Shown here in pieces: positions 44,726 through 52,329 of a DNA stretch of 64,000 nucleotides. The notes under the pieces were generated by a model. That model was not told where the DNA came from. It made no database searches and was given only the letters and a program-made list of their open reading frames with translations. Numbering within the stretch: the stretch's first letter is position 1; every line of letters starts with the position of its first letter. The stretch is from Parapedobacter pyrenivorans (lineage in GTDB: Bacteria > Bacteroidota > Bacteroidia > Sphingobacteriales > Sphingobacteriaceae), in NCBI RefSeq assembly GCF_014636865.1, contig NZ_BMER01000001.1, forward strand, positions 1,600,718 through 1,664,717, given 5' to 3'. The translations under genes and the position numbers were made by a program.

Positions 44726-45100
44726 ATGCCTAATCGGTTCAATATGGCGCAACGGGATATTTTGGCAAAAATAAAGCAGCTAAGGAAAGGGCGAGGCTTA
44801 TCACAGGCCAATATGGCGGAGGCACTGCATGTCGCCCTCAAAACCTATCAGAATATTGAGGTGGGCATTACCCGTATTGATATCGATCGCCTAGGGCAGA
44901 TTGCTGATGTATTGGGCGTGGCGCCGTACGACCTATTGGATGGCAGTAATAAGGGGAATAATGAAGACCTGATCCGAGTCATGAATGAAGAGAAAGTGTT
45001 GTACGACAAAATCATTACGGATAAAGAGGCTTATATCGCACAGTTGGAAGACAGCATCCGCTTTTATCGGGAAATCCTTCGGGAGGACCGGGCCGTTTAG
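44726..45100 (+). CDS. XRE-family helix-turn-helix regulator
   Basis: A 124-residue DNA-binding protein. Residues ~10-70 are a clear HTH_3 domain (IKQLRKGRGLSQANMAEAL; QNIEVGITRIDIDRLGQIAD; LGVAPYDLLDG). A charged, heptad-like C-terminal tail (DLIRVMNEEKVLYDKIITDK; IAQLEDSIRFYREIL) may form a coiled coil. The layout, HTH plus short coil, resembles the gene at 27783-28160, though the HTH sequences differ. The aminotransferase begins 20 nt downstream, so they are probably cotranscribed, and the regulator may control this unit. Confidence 0.85.
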   Translation: MPNRFNMAQRDILAKIKQLRKGRGLSQANMAEALHVALKTYQNIEVGITRIDIDRLGQIADVLGVAPYDLLDGSNKGNNEDLIRVMNEEKVLYDKIITDKEAYIAQLEDSIRFYREILREDRAV

Positions 45101-45120
45101 ATAGAATTAACGATGCACCA

Positions 45121-46275
45121 ATGAATACCATTACGTCCAAATTGCCGGATACCGGCCCGTCGATCTTTACAAAGATGTCGCAATTGGCGGCTCGGCATCA
45201 AGCAATTAATCTTTCACAGGGTTTTCCCGACTTTGATTGTTCGCCGCGGCTCGTTTCGTTGGTATCGCAGTACATGCGAGCAGGGTATAACCAGTATGCA
45301 CCCATGGCGGGGGTAATAGCGCTCCGCGAACAGATCAGCGCGAAGGTGGTTGCCACTAAAGGGGTATTTTATGACCCCGATACCGCCATTACCGTTACCG
45401 CAGGGGCTACCCAAGCACTTTTTACTGTGATGGCTGCGCTCATTCATCCGGGGGATGAGGTAATCCTGTTTGAGCCGGCTTATGATTCGTATGCACCCAG
45501 TGTCCGCGTATTCGGTGGCATACCCAAGGCGGTGCCCTTGTTGGCTCCTGATTTTCATGTCGATTGGGCAACTGTGGAGCTGTTAGTGACCGACAAGACG
45601 AGATTAATCATTGTCAACTCCCCCAGCAATCCGACGGCCCGTGTTTTGGCGGATTCCGACTATCGCCAGCTTGTCCGTATTGTCCGTGATACCAGCTGTT
45701 ATATCTTGAGTGATGAGGTATATGAGCATATGGTCTATGATGGGCGGTCGCATGTAAGCGTTGCGCACTATGAAACGCTTCGCGAGCGTGCGTTTGTCGT
45801 TGCTTCTTTCGGTAAGTTATACCATACTACGGGGTGGAAGGTGGGGTATTGTTTGGCGCCACCACAGCTTACAGCAGAATTTCGAAGGGTACATCAGTTC
45901 AATGTATTCAGTGTGAATACGCCTGTGCAATATGCACTGGCGGATTTTCTGCGTGACGATCATGCATACATAGCGCTCAGTGCATTTTTTCAAGAGAAAC
46001 GCGACTTCCTGATTGAGGCACTGGAAACTACACCCTTTCGTCCATTGCCTTGTGAAGGCACGTACTTCCTGCTCGCCGACTATTCGGCGATCAGCCAATT
46101 ACCGGAGCAAGCTTTCAGTGAAGCGCTGACCGCACGACACGGTGTGGCTACTATTCCAATTTCGGCGTTTTATCATGATACGCGAAATCAGCACCTCATC
46201 CGCATCTGCTTTGCGAAGAAGACACAGACGTTGGCACAAGCGGTTGAACGATTGCGTAAAGTAGTAGCGCTTTAA
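45121..46275 (+). CDS. PLP-dependent aminotransferase, methionine/kynurenine type (YbdL-like)
   Basis: Fold-type I aminotransferase of 384 residues. Family marks are the N-terminal INLSQGFPDFDCSPRLVSLV (20 residues), YNQYAPMAGVIALRE, TVTAGATQALF, NSPSNPTARVL, and the PLP lysine in SFGKLYHTTGWKVGYC. The group includes methionine aminotransferase (YbdL/MtnE-like) and kynurenine aminotransferase; the opening residues match the methionine type best. In the methionine salvage pathway it would convert ketomethiobutyrate to methionine. The promoter is shared with the XRE gene and carries the recurring palindrome, which supports a sulfur theme (inference). Confidence 0.88.
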   Translation: MNTITSKLPDTGPSIFTKMSQLAARHQAINLSQGFPDFDCSPRLVSLVSQYMRAGYNQYAPMAGVIALREQISAKVVATKGVFYDPDTAITVTAGATQALFTVMAALIHPGDEVILFEPAYDSYAPSVRVFGGIPKAVPLLAPDFHVDWATVELLVTDKTRLIIVNSPSNPTARVLADSDYRQLVRIVRDTSCYILSDEVYEHMVYDGRSHVSVAHYETLRERAFVVASFGKLYHTTGWKVGYCLAPPQLTAEFRRVHQFNVFSVNTPVQYALADFLRDDHAYIALSAFFQEKRDFLIEALETTPFRPLPCEGTYFLLADYSAISQLPEQAFSEALTARHGVATIPISAFYHDTRNQHLIRICFAKKTQTLAQAVERLRKVVAL

Positions 46276-46283
46276 ATGCGACG

Positions 46284-47705
46284 TTATCCAACCTTCCTTA
46301 CCCCTGTGGTCGCTCCACCTTCCAGGGTCAGGTTTACGGGTTTGTTTTGTTTCCAGGCACCGCGGGTAAAGTCCGGCAGGTCCAGGGATCGCGAGCGATT
46401 GGTTACCGATTGTTCACTCAACGGGATCACGCTGCTCCAAGCAGCGCCATCATACACGTCCATATCGAGCGGAAGCCCGTTGCGCAAGCAATCGATCAAT
46501 CGCCAGTCCATCATGAAGTCCATGCCGCCATGTCCGCCTACCTGCTTGGCCATTTCCCCGATGTGTTTGATTAACGGCGGAGTATATTGGGTATACAACT
46601 CCTTGAGCTCTTCATCCTTCACCCAATCGTGGCCAAACGCGATCCGCTCGGGCGATGGCCACTTGGATGCTACCCCCTTTGTGCCGCTGATTAGGTGTAT
46701 GCGGGAGTAAGGCCTCGGCGAGGTAACATCGTGCTGCACCATCATCGTCTTTCCCTTGGCCGTGTGAATTAGTGTCGTGTTCATGTTGCCACGGTATGAT
46801 TTGCCAACAAAGGGCTTGAAAAACGGATCCTCGGTTGCTTTTGCCGCAGCTGTATCTGCCATCATGAAATCGTTGGTAGACATCGATACCAGGTAATCCA
46901 TCTTATCCCCCCTATTGATATCGAGGCATTGAGCAATGGGGCCAAGGCCGTGCATCGGATACAGGTTTCCGTTATGCTTGGCATTCATCTTCAATCGCCA
47001 CATATCGGCATAACCATTTTTATCGAAATTGAGGCTCAGCAAATCATGGATATAGGCACCTTCGGCATGCAAGATTTCACCGAATAGGCCTTGGCGGGTC
47101 ATATTGAGCGTAAGCATCTCGAAGAAATCGTAGCAACAGTTTTCGAGCATCATGCAATGCTTTTTCGTCCGTTCTGACGTTTCGACCAATTGCCAGCACT
47201 CATCCAGTGTGATGGCAATTGGTATTTCGCTTGCCGCGTGTTTGCCGTGCTCCATGGCAAACACCGCCATGGGGGTGTGCAAGTCCCATGGTGTACAGAT
47301 GTATACCAGGTCGAGCTCCTCGTTGGCGACCATGTCTTTCCAACCATCCTCGCCGGAGTATTCCTTAGCTTTAGGGAGGCCCGCTTTTTCCAAGATACCT
47401 TGCGCCTTCGTTGCCCTTGCGGGATCCTTGTCGCACAGGGCTTTGATTTCAACACCTTCGATACGCGACATGCGGTTCACGGCACCGGGGCCACGCTGAC
47501 CCAAACCGATGAAGCCAATGCGGACGTTATCGATTTTGGGAGCGGCATAACCGCTCATGTTGAAACGTTGCGGGCGCGTTGGCTGGGATTCAGTTGCCCC
47601 CAAGCGGCTGTCGTGATTTGCTTCACGCGCTACAGCGGGCAGTGCAGCCACCGCTCCGGAAAGAAGGGTAGCGTTTCTCAGGAAATTTCTGCGGTTATAC
47701 TTCAT
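46284..47705 (-). CDS. GH109-type glycosidase (Gfo/Idh/MocA fold), Tat-exported
   Basis: NAD-dependent glycosidase of 473 residues, GH109 group (type activity alpha-N-acetylgalactosaminidase). The N-terminus has a twin-arginine signal (RRNFLRNATLLSG), since the enzyme must fold with its NAD in the cytoplasm. The Rossmann motif is GFIGLGQRGPGAVNRM. Family hallmarks follow: ICTPWDLHTPMAVFAMEHGK, NCCYDFFEMLTLNM, LFGEILHAEGAYIHDL and NLYPMHGLGPIAQCLDINRG. These distinguish GH109 from ordinary oxidoreductases of the same fold. The gene stands alone with its own promoter, convergent with the aminotransferase. Substrate specificity beyond the family is not visible. Confidence 0.9.
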   Translation of the reverse strand: MKYNRRNFLRNATLLSGAVAALPAVAREANHDSRLGATESQPTRPQRFNMSGYAAPKIDNVRIGFIGLGQRGPGAVNRMSRIEGVEIKALCDKDPARATKAQGILEKAGLPKAKEYSGEDGWKDMVANEELDLVYICTPWDLHTPMAVFAMEHGKHAASEIPIAITLDECWQLVETSERTKKHCMMLENCCYDFFEMLTLNMTRQGLFGEILHAEGAYIHDLLSLNFDKNGYADMWRLKMNAKHNGNLYPMHGLGPIAQCLDINRGDKMDYLVSMSTNDFMMADTAAAKATEDPFFKPFVGKSYRGNMNTTLIHTAKGKTMMVQHDVTSPRPYSRIHLISGTKGVASKWPSPERIAFGHDWVKDEELKELYTQYTPPLIKHIGEMAKQVGGHGGMDFMMDWRLIDCLRNGLPLDMDVYDGAAWSSVIPLSEQSVTNRSRSLDLPDFTRGAWKQNKPVNLTLEGGATTGVRKVG

Positions 47706-47756
47706 ATTCGGTTATTTTGGATGGCAACTGCCATGTATATCATACGATTTGCTGAA

Positions 47757-47787
47757 CAAGTATAGGACAGTTTGCGGAGTTATCAAA
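47757..47787 (-). promoter_or_regulatory. Promoter of the GH109 gene
   Basis: On the minus strand TTTG (47787-47784), 19 nt, then TATACTTG (47764-47757), one mismatch from TAnnTTTG. It is about 50 nt upstream of the start codon. Confidence 0.55.
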
Positions 47788-47932
47788 ATCTTGGAGCAAC
47801 GCAACCGTTTGTTTGAATTTTTGGATGTTGTTTTAATGAAGTTTGAGTTGGTACTGAGTGGGATTGTCACCAGCGCCCGAAAATTATAGTTGCAATTGCC
47901 AGGGGACTAATCGGGTCGAGATATATCCAACT

Positions 47933-48022
47933 GCGCCAAAAGTCAATATTTTCGTATTGTTTTGGCGTATATTAAATAATTAAAACGCGCCAAAAGTCAA
48001 TTATTTTTTATACTTTTGGCGC
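47933..48022. repeat. Tandem inverted repeats in the ATPase promoter
   Basis: GCGCCAAAAGTCAAT occurs twice (47933-47947 and 47987-48001). Each copy is followed by an inverted arm: TTTTGGCG at 47960-47967 (8-bp arms) and ACTTTTGGCGC at 48012-48022 (11-bp perfect arms). The last arm overlaps a -7 element TACTTTTG (48011-48018), 20 nt before the start codon. The layout suggests two operators for a dimeric repressor, perhaps autoregulation. Confidence 0.75.
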
Positions 48023-48038
48023 TAATGAATTTCATAAA

Positions 48039-49460
48039 ATGGAACAACAAGTAATCGGCAGAGTCGAAGAAATCGCTGTTTTGAACGAAACACTAACCAG
48101 TAACAGGGCCGAACTAGTGGCTATATACGGACGACGACGCATCGGGAAAACCTTCTTAGTTAGACAGTTCTTTGCGCGTTTCCTGAAATTTGAGTTATCC
48201 GGTAGTCAAAATGCCAACATGGAAACTCAACTATTCAACTTCGCTACCGTATTAGGTAAATCTATGAATTTAAACCTCATACCGAGGCCACCAGCCAATT
48301 GGTCAGAAGCGTTTATTATGCTGGGCAATTATATCGAACAGTTGAAAGGAAAGGACAAGAAAGTGATTTTCCTTGATGAGCTGCCATGGTTAGACTCCCT
48401 GCATTCAGGCTTCCTAAGTGCCTTTGATTACTTTTGGAATGCTTGGTGTACCAAACGAACTGATATCATCGTCGTCATATGCGGATCCGCTGCATCGTGG
48501 ATGATCGAAAAAATATTGTTCAACAAGGGCGGTCTCCATAATCGCATCACCCGTCAGATCCGGTTATTGCCATTTACGCTCCGGGAGACTAAAGCATTTT
48601 TCCATCACAAAAGGGTTAAATTAAATGATTATCAGATTGCCGAGTTGTACATGACTATTGGCGGGGTACCCCATTACCTAGACCTAATCAGATCCGGCAA
48701 AAGTGCAACACAAAACATCGACGATCTTTGCTTTTCACCGCAAGGCATGCTACGTAACGAGTTCGAAAAGCTCTATAGCTCCCTTTATGACCAAGCAGAC
48801 AACCATATCGCCATCATCCGCGCATTAAGTAAGCGCCGCAGTGGCTTGACCCGGAATGAAATCGTAGCGGACACCAAGCTAACCAGTGGTGGCTACCTCA
48901 CCGGCATTTTAAGGGAACTGGAAGAAAGCGGTTTTATTACCGCCTACTTGCCCATCAATCGCAAATCAAAAGACGCTATTATCCGGCTCACCGATGAATA
49001 TTCCTTATTCTACCTAAAGTTTATAGAGAAATCCAGAGCACAGCAAAAAGCTACTTGGGCACTATTGAGCACTAAGCCCACCTGGAAGGCGTGGAGTGGG
49101 TACGCTTTTGAAAACCTGTGCCTGAAACACGTGGAAAATATCAAAATGGCTTTACAAATTGGAAGTATATACTCGGAAGAAGCTACATGGTACGACAGAC
49201 AGGCCGGTGCACAGATCGATCTGGTGATAGACCGTGCGGACCGGTGTGTAAATTTATGCGAAATTAAGTTTTCGGAGGCTGAATACACTATTAACGCGAA
49301 GTACGCCAAAGAGCTACACCACAAAATGCTGGCCTACAAAACTTCGTTAAAGTCAAAAAAAACTACGTTCACCACATTAATTACTACCTACGGTATAGCT
49401 AAGAATGAATACAAAGATCAATATGTCGATAGCGAGGTGACGCTTGCACAGTTATTTTAA
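48039..49460 (+). CDS. AAA/STAND-like ATPase of the archaeal ATPase-DUF234 family
   Basis: A 473-residue ATPase. Walker A GRRRIGKT stands at 31-38 and Walker B VIFLDE at 109-114, with sensor-like VICGSAASWM. A winged-helix-like middle follows (SGLTRNEIVADTKLTSGGYL). The C-terminal region resembles the DUF234 nuclease-like fold, with AQIDLVID and CEIKFS (pattern D...ExK, as in PD-(D/E)xK enzymes). Such proteins are common and often patchily distributed in Bacteroidota and archaea; their function is unknown, and some may belong to selfish or defence elements. The gene is single, with two inverted repeats over its promoter. Nothing nearby indicates an intact mobile element. Confidence 0.85.
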   Translation: MEQQVIGRVEEIAVLNETLTSNRAELVAIYGRRRIGKTFLVRQFFARFLKFELSGSQNANMETQLFNFATVLGKSMNLNLIPRPPANWSEAFIMLGNYIEQLKGKDKKVIFLDELPWLDSLHSGFLSAFDYFWNAWCTKRTDIIVVICGSAASWMIEKILFNKGGLHNRITRQIRLLPFTLRETKAFFHHKRVKLNDYQIAELYMTIGGVPHYLDLIRSGKSATQNIDDLCFSPQGMLRNEFEKLYSSLYDQADNHIAIIRALSKRRSGLTRNEIVADTKLTSGGYLTGILRELEESGFITAYLPINRKSKDAIIRLTDEYSLFYLKFIEKSRAQQKATWALLSTKPTWKAWSGYAFENLCLKHVENIKMALQIGSIYSEEATWYDRQAGAQIDLVIDRADRCVNLCEIKFSEAEYTINAKYAKELHHKMLAYKTSLKSKKTTFTTLITTYGIAKNEYKDQYVDSEVTLAQLF

Positions 49461-49520
49461 AAATTAGCGCACACGATTGCGTCTCACGTTTTGAAAGAAA
49501 ATTGAAAAAGTGATGCCGCT

Positions 49521-49554
49521 TTTGCTATTTTTTTCAAATAACTCTGTATTTTTG
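49521..49554 (+). promoter_or_regulatory. Probable promoter of the nagB-type gene
   Basis: A perfect -7 TATTTTTG (49547-49554) with TTTG at 49521-49524, 22 nt apart (slightly long). The start codon is 28 nt downstream. Confidence 0.5.
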
Positions 49555-49582
49555 CTTCTCACCTTATACGTAATCCTTTATA

Positions 49583-51511
49583 ATGGCAAGATTAAATTTA
49601 CTGGAAGAAACACGCTTCGAGAAGGTACCCGTAAGTGTTTACTCCGACCCGACTGCGGCTTCACTGGCCGTGGCCAGGCGCATTGCCGACCTGATCCGCG
49701 GCAAAGAAGAAAAGGGTGAGCAGGCCATTCTTGGCCTTGCTACAGGTGCAACCCCTGTAAAAGTCTATGCAGAATTGGTACGCCTGCATCGGGAAGAAGG
49801 GCTGAGCTTTAGAAACGTGATCACCTTCAATCTCGACGAATATTATCCGATGCTACCCGATTCGGAGCAAAGCTATGTGACCTTTATGAACAGAAACCTG
49901 TTTGACCACGTAGATATCGATCGGGCCAACGTGCATATTCCGGATGGGACTTTGGCCATGGAAGACATCCACGATTATTGCTTGGCGTATGAGCAAAAAA
50001 TTACCGCTTTAGGTGGACTCGACCTACAGGTGCTGGGTATCGGCCGTACCGGTCACATCGGGTTCAATGAACCGGGTTCGGCCCCCAATTCCGGTACGCG
50101 GTTGGTTACCCTCGACGATCTGACACGCCGTGATGCCTCGCGCGACTTCGGCGGTAAGGAGAATGTACCCACTAAAGCCATCACCATGGGCATTGGCACC
50201 ATCTTCAAAGCCCGTGAAATCATTTTGATGGCATGGAACCAGAAAAAGGCTGAAATTGTCAAAAAGGCTATTGAGGGTGAAATATCTTCGGATGTACCGG
50301 CAACCTACCTGCAATTGTCGGAAAGTGTGGAGTTTGTGCTTGACGAAGATGCGGCATCGCAACTGACGCGCTTTGATACACCGTGGTTGGTGAAGGACTG
50401 TGTGTGGGATCGCAAAACGATCAAAAAGGCCGTGGTCTGGTTGTCGCAGACGCTCAATAAGCCTGTTCTTAAACTCACTGAAGACGACTACAATACCAAC
50501 GGTATGGCTCAATTGGCTACCGAAAAAGGGCCTGTTTACCATATTAATATCGATATTTTTAACCAGCTTCAGCACACCATTACCGGATGGCCAGGCGGTA
50601 AACCGAATGCCGACGACAGCCAACGCCCGGAGCGCCGCGATCCGGCCAAGAAGCGCTCGATTATTTTTTCGCCGCATCCGGATGATGATGTGATATCCAT
50701 GGGCGGCACGTTTATCCGCCTGGCCGATCAGGGGCACGAGGTGCATGTGGCCTATCAGACCTCCGGCAATACGGCGGTTTGGGATGATGATGCGCTGCGT
50801 TTCATTGAATTTGCTACAGATTTCGCCAAGTCGCAGGGGCTCGATACCCAGAAATTGGAAGTGCTCTATCGCGATGCACGCCAATTTATCACTGACAAGA
50901 AGCCCAACCAAATCGATACGGTGGAACTGCTTACGGTTAAGGGACTGATTCGCAAAGGGGAAGCCATTGCAGGTGCTCGTTTTGCCGGGCTACCGGATGA
51001 AAATATCCATTTCCAGAACCTGCCTTTTTATGATCGTGGGAAATTCAGCAAAATGCTTGATTATGAAGATGACATCCAGGCGACCATGGAATTGCTCCAA
51101 CGGATTAAGCCCCAACAGATCTTTGCCGCAGGCGATTTTGCCGATCCGCACGGTACGCACAAGGTGTGTTTTGATATCATCCATCATGCCATGAAGCGCC
51201 TCCGCAAGACCGAAGCATGGACAAAGGATTGCTGGTTATGGCTTTACCGCGGGGCTTGGCATGAGTTCGAAATTCACGAAATTGAGATGGCCGTACCGCT
51301 CTCCCCCCAGGAGGTGTTGCGCAAGCGCCATGCGATATTCAAACACCAGTCTCAAAAAGATTTACCAGTATTCCCCGGTGATGATGCCCGCGAGTTTTGG
51401 GTGCGCGCTGAAGAGCGCACGCGTGAAACTGCGAGGCTGTATGACGGTCTTGGGATGGCCGAATATGAGGCCATTGAGGCGTTTGTACGCTGGAAATTTG
51501 AAGATGAGTAG
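49583..51511 (+). CDS. nagB: Glucosamine-6-phosphate deaminase fused to a PIG-L/LmbE-type deacetylase domain
   Basis: Cytoplasmic bifunctional protein of 642 residues. The first ~270 residues are a NagB deaminase (LGLATGATPVKVYAEL, FNLDEYYP, GIGRTGHIGFNEPGS), which turns glucosamine-6-phosphate into fructose-6-phosphate and ammonia. The C-terminal part (~360-560) is a PIG-L/LmbE-like domain with the zinc motif SPHPDDD (~364) and a late ADPHGTH-type His motif. PIG-L enzymes deacetylate GlcNAc derivatives, so the fusion could combine deacetylation and deamination. This architecture is known in Bacteroidota. It would complete the route downstream of MurQ if GlcNAc-6-P is deacetylated here or by a NagA elsewhere (inference). 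Confidence 0.92.
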   Translation: MARLNLLEETRFEKVPVSVYSDPTAASLAVARRIADLIRGKEEKGEQAILGLATGATPVKVYAELVRLHREEGLSFRNVITFNLDEYYPMLPDSEQSYVTFMNRNLFDHVDIDRANVHIPDGTLAMEDIHDYCLAYEQKITALGGLDLQVLGIGRTGHIGFNEPGSAPNSGTRLVTLDDLTRRDASRDFGGKENVPTKAITMGIGTIFKAREIILMAWNQKKAEIVKKAIEGEISSDVPATYLQLSESVEFVLDEDAASQLTRFDTPWLVKDCVWDRKTIKKAVVWLSQTLNKPVLKLTEDDYNTNGMAQLATEKGPVYHINIDIFNQLQHTITGWPGGKPNADDSQRPERRDPAKKRSIIFSPHPDDDVISMGGTFIRLADQGHEVHVAYQTSGNTAVWDDDALRFIEFATDFAKSQGLDTQKLEVLYRDARQFITDKKPNQIDTVELLTVKGLIRKGEAIAGARFAGLPDENIHFQNLPFYDRGKFSKMLDYEDDIQATMELLQRIKPQQIFAAGDFADPHGTHKVCFDIIHHAMKRLRKTEAWTKDCWLWLYRGAWHEFEIHEIEMAVPLSPQEVLRKRHAIFKHQSQKDLPVFPGDDAREFWVRAEERTRETARLYDGLGMAEYEAIEAFVRWKFEDE

Positions 51512-51522
51512 ATTTTAGGAAG

Positions 51523-51557
51523 ACACATAGCCCATGGGTGAAACCGGGGCTGTGTGT
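51523..51557. terminator. Hairpin between convergent nagB and LytTR genes
   Basis: ACACATAGCCC (51523-51533) pairs with GGGCTGTGTGT (51547-51557), 11 bp with one G-U pair. The T-run is weak on both sides, so termination is likely but not certain. Confidence 0.5.
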
Positions 51558-51562
51558 TGTAC

Positions 51563-52321
51563 TTACAAGTTCCGGTTGTTCATCAAACGAATAAACGTTT
51601 CCTTCTTTTTGGGCGAAATCATCACCGGAAAATCATCGCTCATCACCGCATAGCCACCGTCCGTTTTCAACATCCGTTTTATTTGATTGAGGTTGATGAT
51701 GTGGGAGTTGTGGATGCGCATGAATTGATGATGGCCTGTCAACAATAACTCGTATTCCTTAAGGTTTTTGCTCACCATTACGTGCCGCCCATCGGTTAGG
51801 TAAAACGTGGAGTAGGCACCGGCTGCCTCGATCCGGATGATATCTTTCAACGGAACAAATTCAAGTTCATTGGCCAGTGACAGGGTAAGTGTTGGTTGGC
51901 CGCGGTGCTGCAATTCATTCAGGTTTTGAATCAATGCAGCCAACATAAGCTGATGGCTTTCTGCCGATCTGCCCAATACTTTCCTTACTGCCTCTTTCAA
52001 TTCATCGATATCAATCGGCTTAAGCAGGTAATCGGCTGCGCTGAACTTGATCGCCCTGATTGCATAATGGTCATAGGCCGTCGTGAAGATTACCGCAGGG
52101 CTCAAGTCATCCAATTGCTGGAGGATTTCGAAGCCCGTTCCGGTTTGTAGTTCGATATCCAGAAAGAGTAGCTGCGGTTTGTGCTGTCTGATCAGTGTCG
52201 CTGCCTCTTGGACGGTGCCGGCCAGTGCTACCACCTCGATTTCCGGACAATGTGCCTTGATGAGATCGTATAGCAACTCCCTGCTCCGTGGCTCATCTTC
52301 GACGATTATTGCGTTCTGCAT
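51563..52321 (-). CDS. LytTR-family response regulator
   Basis: Response regulator of 252 residues: receiver domain (acidic pocket VEDE at 7-10, phospho-Asp D55 in FLDIEL, TAYDHYAIRAIKFSAADYLLKP in parts) and a LytTR DNA-binding domain (~145-250; LEFVPLKDIIRIEAAGAYSTFY in parts, HNSHIINLNQIKRM). It begins 8 nt after the stop of the histidine kinase gene on the same strand and is surely its partner. LytTR regulators bind paired direct repeats. The target genes cannot be read here. Confidence 0.93.
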   Translation of the reverse strand: MQNAIIVEDEPRSRELLYDLIKAHCPEIEVVALAGTVQEAATLIRQHKPQLLFLDIELQTGTGFEILQQLDDLSPAVIFTTAYDHYAIRAIKFSAADYLLKPIDIDELKEAVRKVLGRSAESHQLMLAALIQNLNELQHRGQPTLTLSLANELEFVPLKDIIRIEAAGAYSTFYLTDGRHVMVSKNLKEYELLLTGHHQFMRIHNSHIINLNQIKRMLKTDGGYAVMSDDFPVMISPKKKETFIRLMNNRNL

Positions 52322-52329
52322 TGGGGATA

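Larger units (their letters stand above)
47706..48038. other. Intergenic region, 333 bp, divergent promoters
   Basis: Between two divergent genes. It holds a minus-strand promoter for the GH109 gene (47757-47787) and, on the right, a tandem inverted-repeat array ahead of the ATPase gene (47933-48022). The middle, 47790-47930, shows nothing recognisable. Confidence 0.6.

Noticed and set aside
50024-50911. 295-codon minus-strand frame opposite nagB
   Set aside because: Antisense to a fully conserved NagB/PIG-L protein; its residues are a shadow of that frame.
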